53,749 bases of DNA, taken from contig PBNV01000031.1 in NCBI GenBank assembly GCA_002723345.1, positions 179,953-233,701 on the forward strand, given 5' to 3'. The translations under genes were made by a program, and so were the position numbers. The stretch's first letter is position 1, and each line of letters starts with the position of its first letter. Positions 9,469-18,770 of this stretch are shown here, piece after piece. This DNA comes from Rhodospirillaceae bacterium (GTDB lineage Bacteria; Pseudomonadota; Alphaproteobacteria; Rhodospirillales; UBA2165). Under the pieces are notes generated by a model that was not told the DNA's origin, made no database searches, and saw nothing but the letters and a program-made list of their open reading frames with translations.

Positions 9469-10640
9469 CATCAGGCACTCAATCTCAGCAGATAATATTG
9501 AATTTGGAGAACTTTCCTTTTTTTGTTGGTGTTGTAGATCCAAACACTGCGACCGAATTGCCATCGAAACTACCTTTCGCATTATTAATCGATCCTAAGC
9601 TAGCAGTTCCAAGGCTTAACTTAACACCCCAAATTATGGATGCCCTAGATAAGGCTTATGGTGCTAGTAGCATGTTATCGACTCCTCTCGGGGAGAGTGA
9701 TTTGGCGAACTACCGAATGATCGAAATGCTAGAAAAATTAAAATCTATTTATGGTGATGATTTTAAAGCAAAATCATTTTTGGAAATTGGATGCGGTAAC
9801 GGCCTTTTACTTAATGCTGTCAAGCAACTAGGCGCTTTAGTGTCTGGTTGCGAGGTTGGGCCGCAGGGCAAGACAGCATCTGAAAAGTATGATTTTCAGG
9901 TCGTTGAACCGCCCCTTAAAGCTTCTCAATTTGACGCTAAGTTTGACTGTATCTTTTCTTATGGGTGTTTAGAACATGTTGTCGACTTGGAGGAACTATT
10001 TAAATCCTGTCGAGATATATTGAACGAAGGTGGTTTGTTTTTCCACTGTGTGCCCAACATGGACTCAAGTTACACGAGTAAGCGCCTGGATGAACTGTGT
10101 CATGAACACATAAACTATTTTACGCCGAGGAATAGTACTCGCTTGCTATCATGCCAGGGTTTTTCGTCGGTTGACTCCCATTTGACAACAGCTGGCAATG
10201 AATTCTTTTTCTGGGGATATCGTGACGCATCAAAACCTTTGTCTTGGCCTGGTGAAACAGAAACGGTGTTAGAGACAGAGACACGCAAGCTAACGGAGTT
10301 CTCATATGCGATTAAAAGTGAGGTCAATCATCTGAGCTCATCTTTGGAACGAATATATCAACGAGACGAGTCTATAGGGTTTTATGGTGGCGGGGTTTCT
10401 CTAGCATTATTAATGCCATCCATAGAGAATGTGAGGTTCTACGATGGCGATACATCCAAGCATGGCAAATGCTGGCTCAACACTTTACCGCCGATTCAAA
10501 GCCCTAGAGATTTGAAAAGTGATCCAGTAGATAACCTTATCATTTGTCCAGAACACCATTATTCCAAAATTATCAATTATTTGACCAACGATATTGATAT
10601 TCCAGAATCGATAAAAATCATAAAACTATCTGAAATATGA
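9465..10640 (+). CDS. Class I SAM methyltransferase with C-methyltransferase-like C-terminal domain
   Basis: Methyltransferase of 391 aa. SAM motif I is FLEIGCGNGLLL (105-116); FSYGCLEHV follows as motif post-II. A C-terminal domain from about residue 300 (IGFYGGGVSLALLMPS...) looks like the extra Rossmann-like domain found in sugar C-methyltransferases and related two-domain enzymes. I chose ATG 9465, which overlaps the previous stop (ATGA); ATG 9435 would add ten residues. What it methylates is unknown; with the ATP-grasp ligase upstream it may modify a nonulosonate or its acyl substituent. Confidence 0.7.
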   Translation: MTSGTQSQQIILNLENFPFFVGVVDPNTATELPSKLPFALLIDPKLAVPRLNLTPQIMDALDKAYGASSMLSTPLGESDLANYRMIEMLEKLKSIYGDDFKAKSFLEIGCGNGLLLNAVKQLGALVSGCEVGPQGKTASEKYDFQVVEPPLKASQFDAKFDCIFSYGCLEHVVDLEELFKSCRDILNEGGLFFHCVPNMDSSYTSKRLDELCHEHINYFTPRNSTRLLSCQGFSSVDSHLTTAGNEFFFWGYRDASKPLSWPGETETVLETETRKLTEFSYAIKSEVNHLSSSLERIYQRDESIGFYGGGVSLALLMPSIENVRFYDGDTSKHGKCWLNTLPPIQSPRDLKSDPVDNLIICPEHHYSKIINYLTNDIDIPESIKIIKLSEI

Positions 10641-11743
10641 CTTTGTCAGAAGATGTTAACATCGTAATTCGCGACCGTCCTGTGATAGGGCAAGGATTGC
10701 CCGCCTATACGATAGCGGAGATCGGCACAAATCATAATCGAAATATAAAAATTGCGCGTACATTGGTACGGCAAATTGCCGCAAGCGGCGGTCAGTGTGC
10801 CAAGTTCCAGATATATGAACCGGACGAAATTGTAAGTGCGAAAATTAGCGCAAGAGATTATGGGCTCGAAAGTCTGTATGGTGAACTCTCGGCACAGGAT
10901 GTGTTTGCCCGCCATCTAATGACCCCCAAGGAGTGGTTCCCAGAACTTCTGAATTTATGTCACGACGTAAACCTTGATTGCGCGGCTACCATACATGGAC
11001 AGAATGGTCTTGAATGGGCGCAGTCTCAAGAATTGGATTTTATTAAAATAGCGTCAATGGATCATACCAATTTGCCTTTTTTGAGAAGTTTGGTGAATAA
11101 CGTTTCAACGCCAATACTTATCTCCTTTGGTATGGCTGAGCTGGCTGATATTGACGCGGCAGTTGATATATTGTCCGATCATCGGCCGGGTCTAGCGATA
11201 TTTCACTGCGTCGCAATCTATCCTCCTAACTCCGATGAATTACGTTTGTCCAATATCGAATATTTATGTCGTAGATACGATGTTCCCGTAGGATTTTCCG
11301 ACCATACAGATGATATAAGCTCGGTCGTAGAGGCAAGGAAACTGGGCGCACTTTTTTTTGAAAAACATGTAACGTTAGATCGTAAACAGCCGGGCCCCGA
11401 TCATCCATTTGCGCTCGAAATGGATGATTTTGGTCGGTATATCGACTTATTGGACCAAGTCCCGGTTGGCGATACAAGCGGGGTCGCCAATTTTAGTCAG
11501 CAAACAGAATTTCTTCCTTTGTCGCAGCGTGAGCTACAAAATCGAGAGGCCTATTTAAAAAGCCTGATAATCCGCAGAGACTTGGAGCGTGGACACAAGT
11601 TGGAAGTGAGTGATATTTACTTGGCTAGGCCAGGTGGCGGGCTTCCGCCAAATATGCTTGATCAAATTGTTGGTCGTCGATTGTCGAGATCAGTTTTAGC
11701 GGATGACCCGCTTTGTCTGAAAGATATTGAGCTTGAAAAATAA
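10637..11743 (+). CDS. NeuB-family nonulosonate synthase with SAF domain (PseI candidate)
   Basis: Condenses phosphoenolpyruvate with a six-carbon amino sugar to give a nine-carbon nonulosonic acid. The TIM barrel shows AEIGTNHNRN (27-36), AKFQ (55-58), GFSDHT (219-224), EKHVTLDR (242-249) and GPDHPFALE (253-261); a SAF/antifreeze-like domain fills roughly 305-368. This set is complete for a NeuB/PseI/LegI enzyme. Two inner motifs are unusual: ATIHGQNG stands where most relatives have an SSPFD-like stretch, and KIASMDHTN differs from the usual KIxSxExxN. PseI is favoured by the upstream PseC and PseG-PseH, but a second NeuB homologue at 24,723 makes the division of labour uncertain. It overlaps the previous stop by four bases. 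Confidence 0.8.
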   Translation: MTLSEDVNIVIRDRPVIGQGLPAYTIAEIGTNHNRNIKIARTLVRQIAASGGQCAKFQIYEPDEIVSAKISARDYGLESLYGELSAQDVFARHLMTPKEWFPELLNLCHDVNLDCAATIHGQNGLEWAQSQELDFIKIASMDHTNLPFLRSLVNNVSTPILISFGMAELADIDAAVDILSDHRPGLAIFHCVAIYPPNSDELRLSNIEYLCRRYDVPVGFSDHTDDISSVVEARKLGALFFEKHVTLDRKQPGPDHPFALEMDDFGRYIDLLDQVPVGDTSGVANFSQQTEFLPLSQRELQNREAYLKSLIIRRDLERGHKLEVSDIYLARPGGGLPPNMLDQIVGRRLSRSVLADDPLCLKDIELEK

Positions 11744-12701
11744 AAAAATATTAGTCCTTGGGGGCACTCGTTTTTTCGGGCGTGAAGTTGTCATTCAACT
11801 GCTATCAACTGGGCATCAGGTAACAGTCTCATCCAGAAATCCACAAAATTGTCCAAAAGGGGCGCTTATGGTGGCGGGTGAGCGGGCAGAATGTTTGAAG
11901 ATGCTTCGGGGTCATCGTTTCGACCTGACTGTAGATCTGACATCCGATGCCCAAACTGGTCCTGAGAGAGTATTTGGGCTCCTGGACCCAGGTGATTATG
12001 TCCTGATTTCTTCCACATGGGTAAATCGTCTTGCGCTGGGTGTAGAAGCAGATCAATCAGTCCGAGAATTAGGTAGTGCGAAACCAGATAACATGCTGGA
12101 CGCAACTTACAGGTATCTTCAGCATAAATTGCGCGCCGAGGAGGCGGTGGAAAGACTGCGCTTATCAGGTAAGCCCGCAACAACGCTGCGGTCACCCATT
12201 ATTTGGGGTCAGGGGGATCACACCCGTCGATTGCAATTCTATCGCCATCGTATGGCTGATCAATCGAGCTTAATACTTGTAGATGGTGGTTCGAACCGTG
12301 CTCAAATTGTTTGGAGTAAGGACGCTGCCCGAGTTATCAGCATGTGGATTACTACCTCAGAGGTCAGTTCTCGCCTTATCTGGGAATTATTGCCCGATTC
12401 CGGAGTAACAGTTAAAAGCATAATTGATGAAATTGCCGACGTTGCCAAGTTGGAGCCTCACTATGTGAGCTTGTCGAAGAGGCAGTTGTCGAATGGATTG
12501 CCCGAATATTTGGTCAGCGAGCCATTATGGCGGGAAACTTCGCTACGCCCAACTGGGAGTAACTTGTTTCAGAACATGGGCATTAATCCCTCGAAAATCT
12601 CTGATTGGTCAAGACATGTGTGTGGCGAGGCGCCAACGCCGTATGAGGTTCTACTTAGACAACGAGAACTCCAGTACCTTGGAGGGTTAAAAGCTGCTTG
12701 A
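11727..12701 (+). CDS. SDR-family NAD(P)-dependent sugar epimerase/dehydratase/reductase
   Basis: Extended SDR of 324 aa. The nucleotide-binding motif LGGTRFFG is at the N-terminus, and YLQHK near residue 130 could supply the catalytic Tyr-x-x-x-Lys. The GGTRF form is typical of atypical SDRs, so the reaction (epimerase, reductase or dehydratase) cannot be told. It begins at TTG 11727 (or TTG 11733), overlapping the NeuB-family gene by 17 bases, with no ATG near enough to keep the Rossmann motif. Its place between a nonulosonate synthase and a phosphatase suggests a role in modifying the acid sugar or preparing its precursor. Confidence 0.65.
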   Translation: MSLKNKKILVLGGTRFFGREVVIQLLSTGHQVTVSSRNPQNCPKGALMVAGERAECLKMLRGHRFDLTVDLTSDAQTGPERVFGLLDPGDYVLISSTWVNRLALGVEADQSVRELGSAKPDNMLDATYRYLQHKLRAEEAVERLRLSGKPATTLRSPIIWGQGDHTRRLQFYRHRMADQSSLILVDGGSNRAQIVWSKDAARVISMWITTSEVSSRLIWELLPDSGVTVKSIIDEIADVAKLEPHYVSLSKRQLSNGLPEYLVSEPLWRETSLRPTGSNLFQNMGINPSKISDWSRHVCGEAPTPYEVLLRQRELQYLGGLKAA

Positions 12702-12705
12702 GCAA

Positions 12706-13455
12706 ATGTCGGAGATCGTTGACCTGGTCGGAGAAAGTATTCTTTCCTGGCGCAACACCAGTGCTTCCGATGGTACTTGGGAGGGAAACCAGCTCAAGAC
12801 CACGGCCGATGCGCAAGCCCATCAGCTTTTGGTTAAATATTTAAGAAACCTTGCACCTGATATTCCAATAATTAGTGAGGAAGATAGCTATTCCCAGACG
12901 AAAAAAAGACCAGATCGATATTTTCTAATAGATCCGATTGACGGGACCGCAAGTTTCAGCGGAGGCTTTCCGGGTTATGTCACTCAAATAGCTTTCATTG
13001 AGTTGGGACAGCCAAAGTTGGCAGCCGTTCGAGCACCAGAGTTCAGTCAAACTTTTCTGGCCGAGAGTGGCAACGGCGCGTTTTTAAACGGAGTTCGTCT
13101 ATCGTTGTCGGGGGAGTTGGCCCCACCGATACTGATTGATAATTATCCTAGTCCGCGCGGTATTTCCGAGAAATTATTTAAAGAATTAAAATGTGAGAAA
13201 TATGTTGAATGCGGTGGTATTTCCCTGAAAATCTGTCGCATTGCGGACGGAACAGCTGATCTTTTTGTTAAAAACGTTATTGTTAGAGACTGGGATGTTG
13301 CGCCGGCGCAATTAATTTTAGAGGAAGCTGGCGGTTTCGTGTATGATTTTGATATCCGCCCAATCTCCTATTCTGGACATTTTGATATAAACGGCACGAT
13401 CGCGACGCGAAGTTACGTATTCGTTGAAAAGATGAAAAATTATGGACTTAGATAG
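12706..13455 (+). CDS. Inositol monophosphatase/CysQ-family sugar phosphatase
   Basis: Mg-dependent phosphomonoesterase of the IMPase/FBPase/CysQ superfamily, 249 aa. Metal-binding residues are complete: EED (58-60), DPIDGTASF (76-84) and WDVAPAQLILEEAGG (196-210). Family members act on inositol phosphate, fructose bisphosphate, PAP or sugar phosphates. Located between an SDR and a PIG-L deacetylase, it most likely dephosphorylates a sugar intermediate, possibly a 9-phosphate nonulosonate; that is inference. The start ATG at 12706 is four bases past the previous stop. Confidence 0.8.
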   Translation: MSEIVDLVGESILSWRNTSASDGTWEGNQLKTTADAQAHQLLVKYLRNLAPDIPIISEEDSYSQTKKRPDRYFLIDPIDGTASFSGGFPGYVTQIAFIELGQPKLAAVRAPEFSQTFLAESGNGAFLNGVRLSLSGELAPPILIDNYPSPRGISEKLFKELKCEKYVECGGISLKICRIADGTADLFVKNVIVRDWDVAPAQLILEEAGGFVYDFDIRPISYSGHFDINGTIATRSYVFVEKMKNYGLR

Positions 13456-14188
13456 GACCGACAATCCACAATCGCAGACTGTTCTTGTGGTTGCAGCGCA
13501 TCCGGACGACGAGGCGTTGGGTTGTGGTGGTACGATAGCCCGTCATGTAGAGTGCGGAGACATCGTCCATATTGTCTTTGTTGCAGAGGGCGGAAACGCC
13601 GCCCGCATGAATGCATTAAACGAATTCGACAAGGAAATTGATCAACCGAATATTCAACATGCTGCAACCGAGGCGGCAGGGACATTAGGAGCCGAACCCC
13701 CAAAATTTCTTGGTTTTCCCGATAATCGATTGGACGGCGTGGATCTTCTAGATATCGTCCAATCTGTAGAGGCAATATTCAAGGATATAAAACCCTCAAT
13801 TGTTTATACCCATCACAGAGGAGATTTAAACATTGACCATCGTCGAACCCACGAGGCTGTATTAACTGCATGTCGCCCATTGCCAGATGTCAGGATCGCG
13901 GCGATTTACGGTTTTGAGGTTTTGTCGAGCACTGAATGGTCATTGAGAGGGGATAGTGGTCAGTTCGCTCCAAATAAATTCGTCGATATTACCTCGCAAT
14001 TGGACAAAAAAATAAGTTGCCTAGAGTGTTATAACTCTGAAATGAGACCCTTTCCGCACCCAAGGTCGAGGGAAGCCGTGCAAGCTCTCGCGACTGTTCG
14101 TGGGACAACCGCAGGTCTGGTTGCGGCGGAGGCATTTTCGGTGATTCGAGAAATAAACTATCCGGGAATATGGTTGAAACGCTGTTAA
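13442..14188 (+). CDS. PIG-L/LmbE-type N-deacetylase
   Basis: Zinc-dependent deacetylase of 248 aa. AHPDDEALG (19-27) supplies the metal-binding H20, D23 and the catalytic D22; DLNIDHRRTH around 130 supplies the third metal histidine region. PIG-L enzymes remove N-acetyl groups from GlcNAc-containing or other amino-sugar substrates. The gene overlaps the phosphatase by 14 bases (ATG at 13442), and it is the last of the coupled string before a 339-base gap. A deacetylase placed next to formyl- and acyltransferases fits replacement of acetyl by another N-acyl group. Confidence 0.85.
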   Translation: MDLDRTDNPQSQTVLVVAAHPDDEALGCGGTIARHVECGDIVHIVFVAEGGNAARMNALNEFDKEIDQPNIQHAATEAAGTLGAEPPKFLGFPDNRLDGVDLLDIVQSVEAIFKDIKPSIVYTHHRGDLNIDHRRTHEAVLTACRPLPDVRIAAIYGFEVLSSTEWSLRGDSGQFAPNKFVDITSQLDKKISCLECYNSEMRPFPHPRSREAVQALATVRGTTAGLVAAEAFSVIREINYPGIWLKRC

Positions 14189-14527
14189 CTAGCATCACTA
14201 TGAAATTTTCTGGAGAGACCATACAGATTATTGGCATTAAAAGCCTAAAGCTTGGTTTGGCTAGGTATTAATTATGAAAATAGTTTTATAATGGCTAAAA
14301 GCCGCAACGCAGAAATCAAAGCCATATTTTTATAATTTGTCATCAAAGTCATTGTAAAAGGCGCGACTGTTTTTTTGAGCTAATCTTGTCAGTTTTTGAG
14401 TAATTTAAAAAAATATCACCACAAACCTGTCTCCCTAATCCCCGCATAGTCTCTTCGATAAACCAACTGCTATTCTCTGCGTTTTCAAAAAAAACATGGA
14501 ACCTGAATCGTAACAAAAAATAGAAAT
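14189..14527. other. 339-base intergenic region, likely transcript boundary
   Basis: AT-rich gap between the PIG-L gene and the next glycosyltransferase, the first long break in the + strand run. A 23-codon ORF (ATG 14200 to TAA 14271) starts just after the deacetylase; it has no recognisable features. A weak hairpin candidate pairs AGTC (14347-14350) with GACT (14365-14368) ahead of a run of seven T (14370-14376); the stem is too short to call a terminator. A promoter for the next gene would be expected in the second half, but I see no convincing -35/-10 pair. Confidence 0.4.
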
Positions 14528-16261
14528 ATGGGCGCCGGCCAGCAAAAAAAACTAAAATTTTTTATTCTATCGGAGGTAACTGTTGTCCGGCTAATTTGGA
14601 CCAGTATGACAGGGTCTTCACCGGTAATCCTATTTTGTGATCCTCTGTTTCCGCCTATGTCAAGGGTCCTAGAGTGTTTCAGAAAAATACTGGTTAGTCT
14701 TGGACTTTCAAAATCGTTGGCAGATATTTTTGATGATTATCCGTGGCCACCTAACTTTCCGCTCGAAAAAAACTATACACACGGGTTGCTCGAGCCAATA
14801 CTCAATCGTTTGCAGGATAGCCTTCTGCCGGCCCAAAAATGTGAGCGTCTTGAAAAATACTCATACGAAATGCGAAAGGCCATAACTGACTACTCCGAAA
14901 AAATCAAAGATCTGTTGCTATTTATAAATTGGATAGAGGCCACCCGTGATGCAGGGTCGTGGACTGTTTACGGCGTACCTAAAATTCTGGACAATATCTA
15001 TTTTCTGTCCCACGGTAAAAACGCGCCTCAATCCTGCAGGTCGACCATCAAGGCTTGCAGAACCATAAATTTTATAGGCCTGCTTTTATTGCTGTCCGCC
15101 GGTTTCATTTGGTTGTTTTTTCGCATCAGGCTATTTCCACCGAAACCAAAAAAATACAGGCTAATTGCTGATAGGGTAGGCCACGCAGATGCCGAATTCT
15201 ATAAATCAATTGTTGATGATCCTAGCGAGTTACTGATCCTGGATCGCAATCCCCAATTGGCACGGGCTTTAAGACACACTAATGGCCCGTTTTTCTCTTG
15301 TTTATTGGGAGACTGCAAGATTGGCATAACTAGATTTATGCTGCTACTTCTGGCAACCGTCACAAATCTTTTGTGGATATGGCGAGTGGTTGGACACCAC
15401 GATCCACAATTATTCTGGCGATTTGCTGCGAGTGCAATAAAGCGTCAGAGGTTCGCGGCTTTCTTTTGTGATTTTACGACGAAATTTTTTTTTGGACGTG
15501 ATGACTATTCAATTGATCACATTATTCGTAACCAAGAACTGCGAGCAATCGGAGGTAAAAGTTTAGGGATTAATCATGGGCTTCCGTTGAACACGTATGC
15601 AAGTCAGTGGCGGGAGGTAGACTTTGATATCTACTATGCTTATGGGCGACACCTCTACGAGCATTTTTATAAACTCACTTGGGCTTCAAATGTTCACGTC
15701 AAGCCTGTTGGCACATTCAGAATGACTCCCAAGCATAGGTCGCGATTGGAAGTTAATCGCCCACGAGACATTGGTTTTTTCCCTATTGTTCTTAAAACAT
15801 TTGACCAAACTATGGAGGAGGCCTTTAAGGTCGCAAACCATTTTTCTGACAGAAAATTTTACATCAAAATGAAGAGTGGGCGCAATCGTCAAGATATAGA
15901 GCGGTTTCGAGAAAAGATGAGTGATGCGCCATTGAACGTTATCGCGTATACTCATCCTGATCCATACGAACTTTTGCTCAACATCTCGTATGGAATTTGT
16001 TTTTCCACGTTGGTGGCTGAGGCGCTTCAGTTCAAAGTTAAGACGTTTAATCTCGATATGGATCCAACACTGGAGCATCAATACTATCGGAATTTTTACA
16101 ATTTGACGGTTCCAGATGGTGAAACCATCATAAGAAGGATTGAGGCTATTGAGTTAGGAGAGGAAGCCTATGACTTTGAACTATATAAAGATCTCATTTC
16201 GATTGACGGTCCGGATATTTTCAACGTTGTTCGCTCTGACATAGGATTGGGCCCGCAGTGA
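14528..16261 (+). CDS. Putative membrane-associated GT-B-like glycosyltransferase
   Basis: Protein of 577 aa without a recognised family. One hydrophobic helix (INFIGLLLLLSAGFIWLFF, about 179-197) splits an N-terminal helical part from a C-terminal catalytic-looking half. The latter has LGINHGLPL (H350), the strand-His pattern shared with the genes at 5055 (LDHGMN) and 34,708 (GYQHSV), then YIKMKSGRN near 455 and YGICFSTLVAEALQF near 490, which fits the donor-sugar-binding loop of GT-B enzymes (Ser/Thr stretch plus EA). Start: ATG 14528; a strong GGAGG at 14572-14576 is inside the gene with no in-frame start at a suitable distance. Probable cytoplasmic-face glycosyltransferase of the second module; the substrate is unknown. 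Confidence 0.5.
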   Translation: MGAGQQKKLKFFILSEVTVVRLIWTSMTGSSPVILFCDPLFPPMSRVLECFRKILVSLGLSKSLADIFDDYPWPPNFPLEKNYTHGLLEPILNRLQDSLLPAQKCERLEKYSYEMRKAITDYSEKIKDLLLFINWIEATRDAGSWTVYGVPKILDNIYFLSHGKNAPQSCRSTIKACRTINFIGLLLLLSAGFIWLFFRIRLFPPKPKKYRLIADRVGHADAEFYKSIVDDPSELLILDRNPQLARALRHTNGPFFSCLLGDCKIGITRFMLLLLATVTNLLWIWRVVGHHDPQLFWRFAASAIKRQRFAAFFCDFTTKFFFGRDDYSIDHIIRNQELRAIGGKSLGINHGLPLNTYASQWREVDFDIYYAYGRHLYEHFYKLTWASNVHVKPVGTFRMTPKHRSRLEVNRPRDIGFFPIVLKTFDQTMEEAFKVANHFSDRKFYIKMKSGRNRQDIERFREKMSDAPLNVIAYTHPDPYELLLNISYGICFSTLVAEALQFKVKTFNLDMDPTLEHQYYRNFYNLTVPDGETIIRRIEAIELGEEAYDFELYKDLISIDGPDIFNVVRSDIGLGPQ

Positions 16262-16370
16262 CGCCGCTTTGGGTTGGTGATTGCGAAGAAAGCCCAGTCT
16301 GACCGTTACATTCAAATTTTTTTTCAACGCGCTTAGATTAACCTTTTCGATCTCTAGTAATAGAATAGAC

Positions 16371-17381
16371 GTGAAAATACTTGTCACAGGAAGTGCTGGA
16401 TTTATTGGTAACGAGACCTGCCTCCAACTACTGGAGTTAGGCCACGAAGTAATCGGCATTGATAACCTCAGCCCTTATTATGATGTCCAGTTAAAAGAGG
16501 ACCGTCTACTCCGTATAAAAGATAACTCAAACTTTATTGATGCCCGAATGAATATCGAGGACAGAGCAAGTATTGAGAGGGTGTTTCAGGAGAACAGGCC
16601 TGAAGTGGTAATTAATCTCGCTGCTCAAGCGGGCGTGCGGTATAGCCTCGAAAACCCACATGCTTACATTGATACAAACATTACGGGTTTCCTGAATATA
16701 CTTGAGGGATGCAAGGTTACAGGCTGCCGTCATCTCATATATTCCTCATCCAGTTCTGTTTACGGCAACAATACTCAACTACCATTTTCAGCAGATGATT
16801 CAGTGAACCATCCCATAAGTTTATATGCGGCTACCAAGAGGTCTAACGAATTAATGGCCCATGTATATAGTCATTTATATGGCCTACCGTGCACGGGTTT
16901 GCGGTTTTTTACCGTTTATGGGCCTTGGGGGCGCCCTGATATGGCACTGTTCCTTTTTACAAAGTCAATACTTGAAGGAAGACCAATTGAACTTTTTAAT
17001 CGGGGGCAAATGAGCAGGTCATTTACCTATATTTCAGATATTGTCAGGAGTTTAATACGATTAATAGACCGTGTTCCTGATAAAGCTATAACTCATAATG
17101 GGCTCCAGGATATTCCATCTTTGAGCGGCAGTGCACCGTTCAAACTGCATAATATTGGGAATGAGACAGTTGTAAGCTTGTTGAGGTATGTCGAATTATT
17201 GGAAGACGAGCTTGGTATTAAGGCAAAAAAAAATATGTTACCAATGCAGCCAGGTGATGTTCAGACAACGTCAGCAGATATTCAGTCCCTCGTTGAGGCT
17301 ATCGAATTCGCACCGAAAACCTCAGTTGAGGAGGGCGTTGCCAACTTTGTGAGTTGGTACCGCGATTATTACAACATTTGA
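16371..17381 (+). CDS. UDP-glucuronate 4-epimerase-like SDR
   Basis: Extended SDR of 336 aa closely resembling UDP-glucuronate/UDP-GalNAcA 4-epimerases, which interconvert gluco- and galacto-uronates. GSAGFIG is at 7-13, SSSSSVYG at 125-132 and the catalytic YAATK at Y152-K156; GLRFFTVYGPWGRPDMA is the family's substrate-binding signature. The start is GTG 16371, immediately before KILVTG, which gives the normal family length; an ATG at 16281 would add 30 non-family residues. It supplies a uronic-acid sugar nucleotide to the glycan. Exact substrate (GlcA, GalA or an N-acetylated form) is open. Confidence 0.8.
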   Translation: MKILVTGSAGFIGNETCLQLLELGHEVIGIDNLSPYYDVQLKEDRLLRIKDNSNFIDARMNIEDRASIERVFQENRPEVVINLAAQAGVRYSLENPHAYIDTNITGFLNILEGCKVTGCRHLIYSSSSSVYGNNTQLPFSADDSVNHPISLYAATKRSNELMAHVYSHLYGLPCTGLRFFTVYGPWGRPDMALFLFTKSILEGRPIELFNRGQMSRSFTYISDIVRSLIRLIDRVPDKAITHNGLQDIPSLSGSAPFKLHNIGNETVVSLLRYVELLEDELGIKAKKNMLPMQPGDVQTTSADIQSLVEAIEFAPKTSVEEGVANFVSWYRDYYNI

Positions 17382-17417
17382 TGCCCCTCTAGAGAGCTTA
17401 GAAGCAGATTTTTTCCT

Positions 17418-18770
17418 ATGATCAGCGATCGAAAATCATTGTCCGACCCAGATGGTAAAATGATGATGGATTTGGTTGAGAGGCTGTGGCCCCTTCATCG
17501 GACATTGGTCTCTGACGATATGGAAACAACGTTGGATATCATTGGGGAGTATTTACCAGCGGAAGGTGAATATCATAAAAACCACTATCCATCAGGGGAA
17601 AAGGCCTGGACTTGGGTGATACCAGAAAAATTTGTTGTGAATGAAGCGTATATGGAAGCGAAAATCGAGGGCGAGTATAAGCGTATTGTAGATTTTGCTG
17701 ATAATCCTCTCCACGTGGTCTCTTATAGCCCGCCTTTTTCTGGAAATTTAAGCTTTAAAGATTTGGATAAGCACCTCTACTCAAACCCGAAACGTCCCGA
17801 CGCAATTCCCTGGGTTTTCAAATACTATGAACGGGATTGGGGGTTTTGTATGCCCCATTCAACCTATGAAAAACTCCCTAGAGACTGTGATTACAGGGTC
17901 GTGATGGACACGGAATTTGTGGCGGGCAATCTCGGTGTGGGCGAGTTCACGCTTGAGGGGAAGACTGGAGATTATTTGCTGATCGTCTGCGCCATATGCC
18001 ATCCCATGCAGGTTAACGACTCAATCAGCGGTGTCGCCGTAGCCGTAGACTTTGCGCAACGACTTGCGGCGGTAACCACTCGAGACCTGGGTCTAAAAAT
18101 ATTATTTTTACCCGAGGTAATTGGTTCAGTCGCTTATTTGGCCGCTAATGAGGATCTAATACCTCGTTTTCGTTGTGGAATATTTACAGAGTTTGTGGGA
18201 CACGACTCTCCGATAAGGTTGCAACGGTCGCGAGAAGATAATCATGAGTGGGATCGAATAGCACGGTATGTCTTGAATAGGAGTCAGAAAGGGAATTTTT
18301 TGGAAGGCGCTTATTGCTCGACTGTAATTACAAATGACGAAAAAGTCACAAATGCGCCCGGGGTAGATATCCCAACTATCGCTCTAAATCGTTGGCCAGA
18401 TGGGGGTTGGGACAGGTATCACACATCTGATGATAATCCCTCAGTGATGATTCCCGAAAAACTAGCCGAGGTAAGCCGATTATATGATGACTTTTTCAGA
18501 ATAGCAGACACCAATTTTTATCCTCGCAGCACATTCCGTGGCCCATTGTTCTTGAGCGGAGTCGGACTAGACTTTGATTGGCAATCCGACCCTCAGATCA
18601 AAAGGGGCGTTCGGGAGCTTACTTATCACTTAGAGGGGGATCGGTCGGCATTTGATCTCGCAGAAATTTGCGGTCTCGAATATGAAATGGTGTTGTTAGT
18701 TCTCGGATCTATGGTGGAAAAAGGCCTAGTCGAGGGGCGGCCAGGTCTGTCGGAGACAGAATGTGGCTAG
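17418..18770 (+). CDS. DUF4910-type aminopeptidase-like protein
   Basis: Protein of 450 aa resembling the DUF4910 family, M28-like putative zinc hydrolases common in surface-glycan loci. CHPMQVNDSISG (194-205) has H195 and D201 in the place of the M28 zinc ligands, LPEVIGS follows, and RYHTSDDNPS near 350 gives a further histidine-aspartate cluster. The last 80 or so residues look like a winged-helix domain. A role in hydrolysing an amide on a sugar or carrier is only a guess. It overlaps the E1 gene by eight bases, so the two proteins are made together and may act in the same acyl pathway. Confidence 0.65.
   Translation: MISDRKSLSDPDGKMMMDLVERLWPLHRTLVSDDMETTLDIIGEYLPAEGEYHKNHYPSGEKAWTWVIPEKFVVNEAYMEAKIEGEYKRIVDFADNPLHVVSYSPPFSGNLSFKDLDKHLYSNPKRPDAIPWVFKYYERDWGFCMPHSTYEKLPRDCDYRVVMDTEFVAGNLGVGEFTLEGKTGDYLLIVCAICHPMQVNDSISGVAVAVDFAQRLAAVTTRDLGLKILFLPEVIGSVAYLAANEDLIPRFRCGIFTEFVGHDSPIRLQRSREDNHEWDRIARYVLNRSQKGNFLEGAYCSTVITNDEKVTNAPGVDIPTIALNRWPDGGWDRYHTSDDNPSVMIPEKLAEVSRLYDDFFRIADTNFYPRSTFRGPLFLSGVGLDFDWQSDPQIKRGVRELTYHLEGDRSAFDLAEICGLEYEMVLLVLGSMVEKGLVEGRPGLSETECG

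Noticed and set aside
14572..14576. GGAGG inside the 14,528 gene as evidence of a later start
   Set aside because: No in-frame ATG, GTG or TTG lies within 5-12 bases; the next in-frame ATG is about 30 bases away.
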